A DNA stretch of 64,000 bases from Acanthaster planci (taxonomy: Eukaryota; Echinodermata; Asteroidea; Valvatida; Acanthasteridae), in contig NW_019091494.1 in NCBI RefSeq assembly GCF_001949145.1, positions 226,036 to 290,035 of the forward strand. The letters run 5' to 3'. The notes under the pieces were generated by a model that made no database searches, was not told the origin of the DNA, and worked only from the letters and a program-made list of their open reading frames with translations. Position 1 is the stretch's first letter; every line of letters begins with the position of its first letter. Both the position numbers and the translations under genes were made by a program. Of the stretch, positions 1 through 11,572 are shown piece by piece.

Positions 1-480
1 CCAGGGACCACTGAATGCTTCCACTTAAAAATGTAAGTAACAAGTTGGACACCAAGTTTGCAGCAAGTCATTTCATGCAACCGAGTCCAACTCAAATCAC
101 AAGTCATTTGGTCCAACGCAGAGTACGTTACAAGTCCTTTTGTCCAAGCACATGTACTCGTCAAGTCGCACACTAGTTGTGAGTAAACAGTCACGAGTAC
201 GCAAGGCAGACCTGGCTAATAATTAGAAGTTAAAGCCATGACCCTAATGACGTCTGATTGTTTTCATGCACACAAGGTGTAAATTGACAGCCCAGATTTA
301 AAAGTTTGTGGGGTCACTCGAGTAGCTTGTAAGTTGTGTTAGTAACAAGCCAAAATTTTTTCAACTCCAGGTCAAGACACAATTAAGTCAAAGCTCGCAG
401 TTACAAGTCAGTTCACAAAACACAAAAATAGTGACTCCAGTCCTAGTCTTAAGACTTGAGCCAACAACACTGGACAAGAG
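1..480. repeat. degenerate CAAGTC-rich repeat
   Basis: Variants of CAAGTC and ACAAGTCATTT recur irregularly (near 67, 111, 131, 162, 362 and 405) with no open frame. It looks like a decayed minisatellite or satellite-like tract. No coding potential is seen. Confidence 0.35.
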
Positions 481-544
481 AACTGAACATACATGAAGTG
501 GTTTATTTTATAGCAGCTACTTCCATCGGCCCGGGCACAATTTA

Positions 545-1190
545 AATTTAAATAGACTGTTTTTATTACAGAAAAGAGCCTTGCCGATTTCTATGATCAT
601 ACAGATCCCCTTTTTATCAAATATAAGACCTTAAAACTTAATGTAGAGTGTTCAACTTGGATCTTTGATGTATCAATGTACTGGTAAAACCGTCTTCTAT
701 GATGAGTACATCTAGGAAGAATTGTGAAAATTCATTCTCCCTATACACGACAATTTTCTAATTTCCATATTTCATGTAACCATACTTCTCTTCCTCAAAA
801 TACTGATAAACAGAGGGGACCTAACTTCTGGAATTCCCTCCCTAGTCAACTCAATGCTCCTCCTAATTTATCTATCTTTAATCAATTATTTAAATCTACC
901 ATAATTCAAACATACCATTAATTATGCCTGTGACTAACCTAACCTACATTATTTCTTGTGGTCTCGATAAGCCTGCTGATCTGTCCTGTGTTTTTTGTCA
1001 TTTGTATTTATACGTAATGTGTATATGTATTGGATGTTTTACGAATACATTTTCCAGTTTATGATAGTGTGTAATGTAACAGGGTCATGCTAAAAAGCTA
1101 CAGCTTCCTAATGGGCTCCCTGCAGCATCTATAACCATATATGTAATTTGACTATGGATACTGTAGACAAATAAATTGAAAAACTAATTG
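545..1190 (+). mobile_element. 3' remnant of a non-LTR retrotransposon (LINE)
   Basis: The frame at 724-921 encodes a peptide with the motif GPNFWNSLPSQL followed by a short FNQLFKSTII helix. This matches the extreme C-terminus of many LINE reverse transcriptases (consensus G-P-x-x-W-N-S-L-P then a lone FKxxLK helix). Upstream of 724 the related peptide is spread over other frames with stops (for example LGSLMYQCTGK near 660-690), so the copy is broken. The 3' part has no ORF, and ends near 1190 in an AATAAATTGAAAAAC tail. It is a 5'-truncated dead copy. The clade (CR1/RTE-like) is not resolved. Confidence 0.7.
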
Positions 1191-1596
1191 AAATGTTCAG
1201 CCACAGCAAATGCAAATGTGAAAGCATGCTTGGAGATAAAAGCAGTTAACTACATGATGTGGAAGTGACTGATAGGGTCTAATGTTTCAAGTTCTGATTG
1301 GCAAGTACATGTATGTCACTGTCTGATGGATTATTATTATTTTTTTTTTTTGCTTTTTTACACAAGTCATTGTCTGGGGGAAAAATAAAACTTCGAAGTA
1401 AAATATATGTGGGTTGAATGCTAAACATGACTTCTTTCATTTTGCTTGACAGGGAATAAGCAATGACAAATGATCAAGGCCTTTGAAAATCACAATCAGC
1501 GATTAAAAACTTATTAAACTTACACATTTTATATCAGATGTCAAGTAAATAGTAACATCAAAACAACAAGAGATTTAGAATCTCCAAGCAACATCT

Positions 1597-4500
1597 TCAC
1601 CAAAGATATCGGGAGAGGCATGCATTTATTTTACCCTCTGGTTCGTGGCCGTACAACTCAACCCGCATGCCAATGCGGTTGTAGTAATCTTGGGGTAGGA
1701 ATCGGACATAGCGGGCGTTGACTGGCTCCTCTAAGTTGTGGTGCACGATCTCGTCACAGTCCGAGTTGCCTTTAAACAGCTGAAAGAAGGCCAAACGTGG
1801 GTCAGTTCACAGCTAGGTTTGCCACTTCATAACGATTAGGAAGTTAAACATGGTCACGAGTGAAACGCGGCCGACCACGCTGGCAATGGTTCCTGCATGA
1901 ATTAAGGCCTTAGAACATTGGTTTACGATACTTATCGGGAAATTTCTTAACCTGGATGATACGCCTAAAACATTGTGCTTTTTTCCAAACAATGTGGTTT
2001 TAATGGTTTGATTTCGCAGTTGGAATTACCTAGAAATCGAGTACTGAACAGCGTACACTACATTGACAGATCACCACGTGGATTGTTTTCATTTAGGACG
2101 CCCTCTCTCGCCAGCGATGTGATATCAGTGATCCCTTGGGAAAAGTTTGGGTTGATTAGGGATGGTCTCAAAAATGTTTTTTAAAACCTTTTTAACTGTG
2201 CGCAAGCGCGTTGTTGACTTCTGCTTTTGCTCCACCTTCAGCTTCACTCGCCTGTTTTGGTGTGTTCCTTCCTCCACGGGTTAACCTAGGTTTGAGTTCG
2301 TCATTTATGATTTTCATCAACTGGGCTAAGTTTGCAAAAATGTGACATTATGTAAAAGTCCTAGTACACATGTCATTTTAGTGACAACATAGTAAGAAGA
2401 CACTGTGTACATATCAGACCTTAAAAAAGCTTCCCCCGTAAATAACTACAGGGATTTTGATGGTTTTCGTAATTTAGTGATTCATGTGTTACCATTCCTC
2501 TGCTATTCCGAACTCCTTCCCTGTCCCCTCCGTAGAAGTTCCAGTTGCTCCCATCCATGCTGTGCGCGAGGTTGTATGACGTCACCCACTCGTCCGAATT
2601 CCCGGCTCGGCCCTGGGTGGCTACACCCGTGATGATGGTCGGGTAGACCAGGTCGATCTGCAGGTACTGGTCCCGGTTCAGCTCCAGGGGGGACCACCCT
2701 CCCGCCCCAGCGTCGGACGGCAGGACGTTCAGGCGGGCGCGATGCGGGCCCATGTGATGGTCGATGTAGGATGAAGCCGACATCTGGCTGTCTGGAATCC
2801 TGCCGGAACTCACGCCCAGGGGAATTGTGTCCGGTAGAGCTTTTCAGATGAGTATTAGACAATTGAAAAATGAAATAAATGGCGTGCTCATGTGGGGAGA
2901 ATAGTTACACACCAACTCGAGAACCTGGCTCAAGTTGTACTTACCCCCTGTCGTTCACGCTCCATTCAACTCTCTCAGCTCCAGATTTGAAGAAGCAAAG
3001 TGAAACACCAGTGTTTGCACATTTCGAGAAGTCTGTATCTTTCACGAATTGGTAGGCCTATGGCCAAAACAAACATGCAAAGTCTACCCGTCTACAATAC
3101 TATCAAATAATGAGGTCCTACTATTCACAATGGTCAATATAAGGCTTAAACTTCCATCTGTGAGCCATCCCATCTGACACACTACTTGTTACTTCCCTTT
3201 CTCATTTTCACAACCTTGCAGAGTGCAAGTGTCAAAACTTCACCCTGCACTAACCAAGGAAATTGCAAATACACGGGGAAAATGGCTCAAAGAGATGATC
3301 TAATTTGTGCCAGTGCTAGGGCCCTGCCTGCTTCAAAGGTGAGTCCAATGGGTTCCCAAGATTCATTTCCATTTCTGATGGAATAAATAACCTCGGATCA
3401 AGAGTTGCAACGGAATTCATTAACTAAAAAACACACAGAAGTTTGTACCTGGCAATATCAGTGGTATACTGAATAGTGGGTTGTTAAATCAATGTAACTG
3501 CACTACATTTATTACCTGGATCTCGTAGAACGTGAATTCCATGTCCTTCACGACTTCTGTCTGCAAAACAAATGAGGTGACGATTCGAAATAGATAAGGC
3601 AATTTGTTTTGTGTTTTCTTGGAGAGTCTACGTCCGTTCATGACATGGCTTTTTTCAAATCATCTCACAGACATTTCGCTGGTCTTTCTCGGGGGAAAAT
3701 GGCACTGTGCGAAAACGTTAGTCTGGTTTTCACAAAATTGGGGTGAAGATGTCCACAAGATATACTGAAAAATCCTGAAGGCTTGGTGCGCGAAAAATTG
3801 CACTGCGACGATATCGGAAAAATGTCGACAGGTGGATTTCCCTCCGCGGCTCTTGTATAGTTATAAAAAAACTGTAGGCCTATACATGTTTACTTGTATA
3901 TGTACTTCTCATAAATTGTATAACTACAGAAACGTACCGAGCTCTTTGTTCAAAACATAAGGCGGTCCAGCTGGATCTGAAGCAAATAAACAAGACAAGC
4001 GAGTCAGCATTTTTTACAAATATTTTTCATATAAATTGTCATCGGAAACACGAATTGCAACTAAAAAAGAAGAGAGTAAATTTGATGGGTTGCAATCTAC
4101 CATTACAATAGGAATTTACCTTTACGACATAGATTTTAATGACATTTTCGAATTTATTTTGAAAACAAACAAGAGTAAAATCAAAACGTTTCGATCCTAG
4201 CAGAATCGTTCTCAAAGGCAAAATGAATATTCATCATGAAATTTCCAACTGTTCTGCCTGTCTATGACGACACCGGCACCGGTCTTGAGAGTATTTTGTG
4301 CAATGGCAGGGCGTCAAAGTCAGCCGTGTATGGTTTTCATTAAATCCTTTTTGCAAAATTGTCGTTTGTTCTTTGTTTTGCTATTTACAGAGGTTGATCC
4401 ACATTCTTAGCGCTTGAGGACCCACGAGGGGTCGTTGTAAGCTATGGTATTGATTGCAAGTTCATTTCAAGATTAGATTGTTTAAAATAATCACAACATG

Positions 4501-6130
4501 TTATCGTTATTACTGTTCTTGCCATCTCCACAACCGGCGATTGTCCCACATTCTGTGCAGTGGTAGGGATCGTTGGCACACGGGCATCCCCCGTTGATGC
4601 AGCAAGCGCAGGTGTCCCTGCCCGAGTTGCCCGGGCAGGGGCACTCCATGGCCCCCGTCCAACCATTCACCACGCGGTCCTTGATGACTGGGTGCGCTGG
4701 TCGTGGTAAAAAGTTATCAAATGACTGAAAGCTTTCCTTTATCACTTGAGAGCATTTAGTTTGAGTACATGTGCACACTTGAAAAGTGGCAAACGTTGTA
4801 TAGAGCAGTATGAACGAGTTCATATGACGAGTACATACGTGCAGATTGAATCGGAGACCAGAGGGTACGGTGAAGAACTGATCATAAGCATCAAAGTTCA
4901 TTAAAAGACCAGCTCACTTGTTTTTTTTCGAAAAATGCCTGTATCCCTGATACCATACTTACACAAGTCTAAAAATCTTATCCCTACAAAATCTTAACCG
5001 GTGTTTGACTTGACCTTGACTCTGTTGGTTTATTTATTTAAAATAGATTAGTAATGTGTTACTAAGCATATTAATTATTTCAGAAAATCTTCAGGCCTTT
5101 TATCCACGGTCAGATTATGTAAGTTACTTCTTCTAAGGTTTCTAAAGTTATACTATTATGCGTATATGATTCTTAAGTGTATAAAGACGTGAACAAAATG
5201 AATGAGAGAAAAATATGAGAGAATTTTTTTTATTTTGTTTTAAATAACTACAGCTGTACACATTATTATGACACCTACGTATGCCGCATGTATACTCCTG
5301 TCCACACTTGACACAGACATTATGAGAGCCGATCGGACACTGGGCCCCGCCCACAATACAACAGGCGCAGTCCCTGCGAGTGAAGTCGAACTGACAGGTA
5401 CACCCAGTTCGGCTCAGCGTCCAGCGGTCGGCGTACTGGCTAAAATCCGCCGTCAGCCCTAAAACAAAAAGGAGCGATTACAGATCTGTTAAAGTCTGCC
5501 TACCGGCTACTGGTATAGTTCGATCATCATCACAAGTCCATAATGAGCCGGCCTGGGTTGGAGGGAACACACACATGGTTAGGGTTACCGTTCGTAGTAC
5601 CAATTTGCCGGATATACGCTTTTAAAACTCAGATAAGATGCTCAGATAACATTCTAAAATCTTTGAGTTGCACGTAGGTCCAACAGGGAAAGTCTGGGAA
5701 ATCTGTAAGGCCCGTTAGGCCTATAACTTTACTTTTAGCATTTTTACTTAAATGGATATATTTCATCTAGTTTTGACTTACAAAATAAAACTGTAGGCCC
5801 TAAGCCGTGAATTTTTGAAAGCAAAAACTCTACTGAAGATACGATATCGGTGTATGTAGGATGTAGTTCCTTGCCCTTTCTTGAACCCAAAACCAAAGTA
5901 GCTAGACTTTTTCCTTCCTTTTTTGCAAACTGTAGTCGTTCAGGAGGGAGGGAGGTAGCTCCCCGTAATTAAAGTCTCGAGTGGGAGTCATTTTTTAGAA
6001 CGGAGTGATTAATAATAAATATCATCTACTCACCTCCCTTACTGAAGGCGCGTGGCTGAGAAAGGGCGCCATGAAGACAAAACGCCGATAGCATCAGTAA
6101 CGGGTGAAGGGCCGCTCGCAAGCAAGACAT
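1597..6130 (-). CDS. secreted cysteine-module/discoidin (F5/8 type C) protein
   Basis: Exons on the minus strand, high to low: 6130-6034, 5458-5279, 4696-4514, 3976-3938, 3560-3516, 2839-2493, 1779-1635 (or to a stop at 1597). All junctions are GT-AG and phases agree (phase 1 up to the sixth exon, then phase 0). The start ATG at 6130 opens a signal peptide (hydrophobic LLMLSAFCLHGAL, cleavage probably after residue 25). Residues ~45-91 and ~103-148 are two cysteine-rich modules sharing CxC, RD(T)CACC, GG and CxxCG, one per exon. Two micro-exons (39 and 45 bp) form a linker with PAGPPYVLNKEL. Residues ~189-341 are an F5/8 type C domain: PLGVSSGRIPDSQMSASS, then LQIDL, and finally ARYVRFLPQDYYNRIGMRVE. 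Such domains usually bind glycans, phospholipids or extracellular matrix; the ligand here is unknown. The 3' end is uncertain: EPEG is followed by GTAAAA, a possible donor leading off the window, or by 12 more codons and a stop. Confidence 0.85.
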
Positions 6131-9126
6131 CGCTGTAGGGGCGAAATGAAATGTGAACGCAGACTGCAGTTAAACACTAGTTACCATTTTTATCACCACA
6201 CAGGATGGTGCGGGAATCATTACCGTGGTCAAATCAACACCAAGTGTAGATTCGAAACAGAAAGTACGCCAGAATCCAGGAGAATGCACCACAGCTCAAT
6301 TTTGCAAGTCAGTGTTGCAATACAGTGACTTGATTCATGGAGGAAGGGTTATCCTTCCTCCGTGCTTAATCGAGGTCTGTGTATTCTTATCCGACAAGCA
6401 TGCCGCAAACATTTTACTGTTTTCTGATCTGTTGGTGCCTATTCTTCAACAATAACATAGAGTTAACTAACTGTAAAATTAGTTACAGTCTCAGATTTCA
6501 CTTACAATAGCATTTATTACATGATTATGCAATTAAGTACAGGTGCGTCATGAGAACAAAAGACAAAAGGCATTCCAGTAGCTGCAGGTGTTCTTGATGA
6601 CGGTGTGTCAACAGTGGACGTGCAGTTCATGGCCGATAGCTTTCATGCTTGAGAGGTGATTAATATAATGCTGATGGCTTTTCACAAGACCTGAGCTTAT
6701 TGTCTTCTGTGGGAAAATGCAATTTAGTGCAGCCTTACGATTTTCACACCACATACGACTACGCACGACCTTTTAATTACACGGAGTGGCTAGTGAGGGG
6801 AGAGGCAAAAGAAGCGTTAACTTTTTCAGTCAGTAACAACACAACTGTTTCTACATGACATACAATGTTAGACGGAGGCCATCAGGGTCATGCCTCACCC
6901 TGCAGAACCAATAGCGCGTCTGGGGGGGAGGGCTGGGGCAACTTGCCCACCCCCTTCCAAGGTGTTTTTTTTTTCTCCAAAGAATATACCAAGTAAGAAG
7001 GAAAGAAAGTAATCGTTATATCAGCACCAAAACCCGAAGAAAATAACGCCACGAAGTAAAAGCAAGGATGTGGGGCTGTGAGTAAGGCTTTTGATATCCC
7101 CCAACATCATGTTCAATGAGCAGAAAGTCGCATACGCTTTTGAATTTGCCCCCCCCCCCCGCTAAAGCTGGATACGCCGCTGTTCACCCCCAAAAAGAAG
7201 CGGTGGTTTAATTGTGACGACAGGTGATTTTATGGGGACTCTGCCATTCCCTTCCTCCCAAAGCACGTAAACATCGCTGAAATTTATCCTCCCACCTAAG
7301 AGAGGCTATACATAAAGAAATTCGCCCCTTGGTAAAAAGAAAGTCCCTGTCACGTTCATTTCGGTTCTGCAATGAACTGCACCAGATACGAGTCCTCCTT
7401 TCACATCTGAAAACATTGAGCCGAGACTTTCACGTGTCATCAGTGCTGAATTATTTTACCTTGTGCACATTATATAGGCACAGTTAGCAGAAACTAGCGG
7501 AAAATCATGCATAAGTCTCTTTCCTATATCTGCATGGCCTTGTATCCGTTAAACTATACATCATTCGGACCAGCTGAGCACTGCAACGCAGAAGTCCTGT
7601 ACCACTGAATTTGAAACTCTATGTTATATCCTTTTGTCGATTTATTTTCACTTGCTTAAAAAATGAGTCCCTTTTCTTTTGCAGGATTGGAACAATAGGT
7701 AAGATTTGAGGAATGGGTCGGGCAGATCAGTTTTCCTTTCTGCAATACGTAACTCGAAGTATAAGAGCTTCATTAATTTTTCTAAACGAACTTGAAAAAA
7801 CATGGCTTTCACTACAACCACACTTGTGCGCTACATAATATTTAAAACTGAGCTCGAGTTTTTCAACACAACTTTTTTATATTCTTACTCCCCATAAGGA
7901 GTCAGGAAAATGGCTTTCCGTAAACTTATTAGTAAGCCTATAGCTTGAATTCCACCTTAGTAATACTGCGCCAGCCAATTTTTAAAAAGAAAGTAAAGAC
8001 TCGCACTTTAGTTGGCAGGTTAACAGTAACAAATGGAGAAAATTACAAACGCAGCATCAAAAGTATGACCCGTTTGGCATTTCTTCAAATCAGGGCTGTT
8101 ATCGGCTTATAGCTCCATGATTCTACACTAATTCTGACAATTTGTTCATTTTCATGACAATTATATAATTAAAGATCAAAGTAATCAACCTATAAATAAA
8201 AACAGCAAACAACAGAATATCAGAAAGAACTCACTGTTTGCAGCGTCGCGTCCACCGAACCACGGCTGTATCAATATCCGAGTCACTCAAGGAATCAGAT
8301 ATCTTCAAGAATGTTCATTGTTTTCAAAAACCTCAGAAAAAATGATAATAGTGATATGGTGATCCAACTTCACTTTCTCAAAAGTGCCTTCTGAACTTTC
8401 AATTTCCAGAGAAGGTTAATGAATTTTGTGTTTGGCTTCGATTTAAATAGATGTTTGGCTTTCTGGAAAAAGTCTGATTAAATCAGCCGGTGACCATCTC
8501 ACTGCAATGCTATTGGATAGTTCTGAGTCAATACGTCAGTTCTGATCGATGGTTCAATTAGTGTAAAACTGCGCATGAGGCAACAGCTGACCACGTAAAG
8601 CGGTCATTCCACCACAGATGGGGATAATTTGGAGGAAACCTTCAGTTCACAGTAAATTGACAACGACCTCAAAGTCAATAGAAACAAATCATTCGCAACA
8701 GCTGTGTGGACTATTATTGCCGTCATCTAACACGTTGGTGGTGGATTGTTAACTGGTGTCACCAACAGGTTGCATACCTTTCAGGAAAAACACGCACATT
8801 TCGCGCCATCTCAGTCTCCTATCCAGCCTCCTAAAACTTCTTTTTTGCGAGAATTTCCGTCCTAAAAATTAAAATAAAGAATTTCCTTTGACAATAAAAA
8901 TAACAACCAAAGTGGAAAGCCCAAGAACTTCAAAACAATCTGTAAAGGAATTCCCGTCGTTCAGAAAGTATATTTCACATCATTGCACCATTACAGCAAT
9001 AAATGGACCTCTAAACTCGCAGAAACCCCTCCTTCAAAATCTCCGTGTATAATATAGGCAATACTGCATGCACTAACACGCCGATTGAGATTTTTGTTCA
9101 ATCAAGGACAAAATGATCCCTTCATG
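6131..9126. other. intergenic, no gene seen
   Basis: About 3 kb upstream of the discoidin gene, AT-rich with many stops in all frames. A C-run lies at 7149-7158. The first bases upstream of 6130 should hold that gene's 5' UTR and promoter, but no element could be recognised. Confidence 0.5.
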
Positions 9127-9385
9127 TTTTTTTATTTATTCATTATTTGTCCAGGGTAAAGCCCAAAAGTTATAAACTGCTCACCCTGAGGAAGAGGACT
9201 ATGAAGAAGTGTTATTTTAGCAGTGGGAGGAAAACCCAGACGAAATAGTCTAGCAAAAACCAATGGAATCGGGCGGGGACTGTGAACTCAATCCATGTGT
9301 CGGCCCAGGAGGGATTTGAACCCTGGGTAAAGCAGCGATAGAAGGCGACGTAAGTACCGTACCGCTGCGCCAAACGAGAGGGGGG
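9127..9385 (-). mobile_element. tRNA-derived SINE, minus strand
   Basis: Read on the minus strand, a tRNA-like head carries an A box (TGGCGCAGCGGTA, 9372-9360) and a B box (GGTTCAAATCC, 9322-9312). A body follows with GGGTTTTCCTCCCACT and an A-rich tail near 9127 (AATGAATAAATAAAAA). The body matches the element at 9946-10330, so both belong to one family. The pol III boxes indicate a SINE copy, not a tRNA gene. Confidence 0.75.
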
Positions 9386-9945
9386 GGGGCTGATCGCACA
9401 CCCAAGTGCCGTACCCGGAACCAGACACCGTGGCAGTTTTCAAAACCCCGGCTCCGTCTCCATATTTGGATATACGAGTAATTGGACACAGGCTCTGATC
9501 TGGGACTGGCCGGATGTACGTACCCCAAGCTTCTCTCCAGTAAAAGATTTAAAAAAAAAGGTTAAGTGCAGGCTGATAGGTAATAGCGCCCCCATTTTTA
9601 AAACCAAGAATGACATTTTTCGGTTCATTTAAACAAATTGCCGAATCCCAGAAAGCGGCGAATATCTATAAATACGTGAATTTGCATCTTTTCTTATGGA
9701 CATTTATTGTTCCCCCTTTTAACCTGTTATGATCTCAATGTTCCCCCTTGTAAGATCTCAATGACCTTCTGATGGAAGAGTAGACAGAACAACGGTAGCC
9801 AACGTTTTAAGTACCACGTTGGGTAGATTTAGATTCACGATGCGCGTGGAAGGTTGCGCACAGCCAAATTTCATCAACGATTGAGAAAACCACCAAAGCA
9901 AGCTTTAGATGTCACCACTGACAAAGCAACATTTGTTCAACGGTG

Positions 9946-10330
9946 CCCATGCCAGTCAGGTTGGCAAGGTAGTTCTTTCCTCGCCTTCCACCTCTGTGGT
10001 CCCGGGTTCGATTCTCGGTCCACATGTGGATTGGGGTTTCAGTCCCTACCTGACTCCGTGGGTTTTACCTAGAACATTCATCTGAGGTTTTCCTCCCACG
10101 TCTAAAACTGTAACTGCTTCTTACTGTCTCCTCTTTACTGATGTTGATGAATATGGGTCGTTTGGCGGCTGCCCGAGGCGCCCTTGTATGCCACCGGCTC
10201 AACTATGTTTAAAATGTATTCATTGTTCCATGCTTAATGTCTTCATTGTACATCGCATTTGAACATATCTGTATGAAATGTGCGCTTTATAAATGAATAA
10301 ATTATTATTATTATTATTATATTATTATGA
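9946..10330 (+). mobile_element. tRNA-derived SINE, plus strand
   Basis: The B box GGTTCGATTCT lies at 10005-10015 with a weak A-box-like TGGCAAGGTAGT at 9962-9973. The body has ACATGTGGATTGGGGTTTCA and GAGGTTTTCCTCCCAC, shared with the minus-strand copy at 9127-9385. The tail GCGCTTTATAAATGAATAAA runs into an (ATT)n microsatellite at about 10300-10327. The 5' boundary is approximate. Confidence 0.75.
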
Positions 10331-11572
10331 AAGAAGTAGTTCAAACAAATATAGCAATGCCTTATAAATCCTTTGTTCCAAACTTCATTTTGATTTTCCA
10401 CTCGGAAGCGAAATTGAAACACATATTATCGCCCTTGTGCAAGGTGTCTTCAGAGCAAGTATTTGAAACCAAAGTGCTGTACAGGATTCTGCATTCTAAA
10501 TTTCACTTGAATTTTCCACACAGACTCGAAAGGAAAAATGCATACCAAAACTCTCTCCACCCATTCTGCGCACGGAGGAAGAACTGCAAAGAAAGGAAGA
10601 TAAAATGGGTAAAATAAATAACCTACAGAAACTCAATTTTCATGACTTTATTCGTAAAATGATTTAAGTAGTAGCAAGAAGTTGAGACGTTTATTTATGT
10701 GTTTTTTTCATAAGGGAAACCATAGAGAAATTAAATTATAGCACTCCAAAAGAGTAAAGAAAGATCAAACGGCCGACGACCGAGAAAAACAAACAAATAA
10801 ACAAAAAACAAAAAAACGGGAAGGGAGGAAAGCATTCCAACCCCCCCGCCCCATGGTTGGATCACTCTACCCCCCCCCAGAAAAAAGGGGGAAAAAATCT
10901 GTGTTCAAAGTTTACGCAGTTGTAACTGACGAGATCGTCCCCAAACACTGTAGAAAGTGAAATCGCATGTGAGGTTATCACGAGGGGGCCTAGCCTTGTC
11001 ACGCCGCTGGTGAGCGGTTTCACACGAGTGGATGATCACGCCCCGAGAAACAGTTTCAACAATGCATTCATTCACTTGCACCTCACATAATGAAGGTCTT
11101 TTCCAAACCACGGCTTCCCAACCGCAGGTCATTGTAGCTGAAATAGAAACTAGGTGTAAGTCCCATAAATATTGATATTTAATTAAAACGGTTTGAAATT
11201 CTAGTGAAAAAGATCATAACAACATGTTTATCTGGTAAAACAGGTTTTTTTATCCAGATAAAAACTTCCGAAGTCAGTGTTTTTAATAGTGCGTGTAGCC
11301 GAAATGGATACGAAGCTTAGATTTGGAACCCCCATTGATTCACCACGCGTGTGAAGTTGGTTTGTAAGGCGTGGACTCAACCGCAACGTGAACGCTACAT
11401 TCAGCTGGCGATGCTAGGGATTGTGGTGACAGTTTCCGGTGTGTGTGTTGCACGCTTTTGTTGTCTTAGATCTAACCATCAAAGATCGTTTGGCCCAAAT
11501 TGTTCCCCGATCGCAGAGTGTTACTGGTGAATTGCTACCCGAGATTGATTCCAGTGTGAGAGAAAGACGAAA
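10331..11572. other. upstream region of the reductase gene
   Basis: No coding potential is convincing here. C-runs occur at about 10841-10851 and 10870-10878. The last few hundred bases should contain the promoter and 5' UTR of the reductase gene starting at 11573, but no TATA box or other element could be identified with confidence. Confidence 0.4.

Noticed and set aside
9312-9372. A genuine tRNA gene on the minus strand
   Set aside because: A and B boxes are present, but the arms do not form a proper cloverleaf and a SINE body with an A-rich tail follows.
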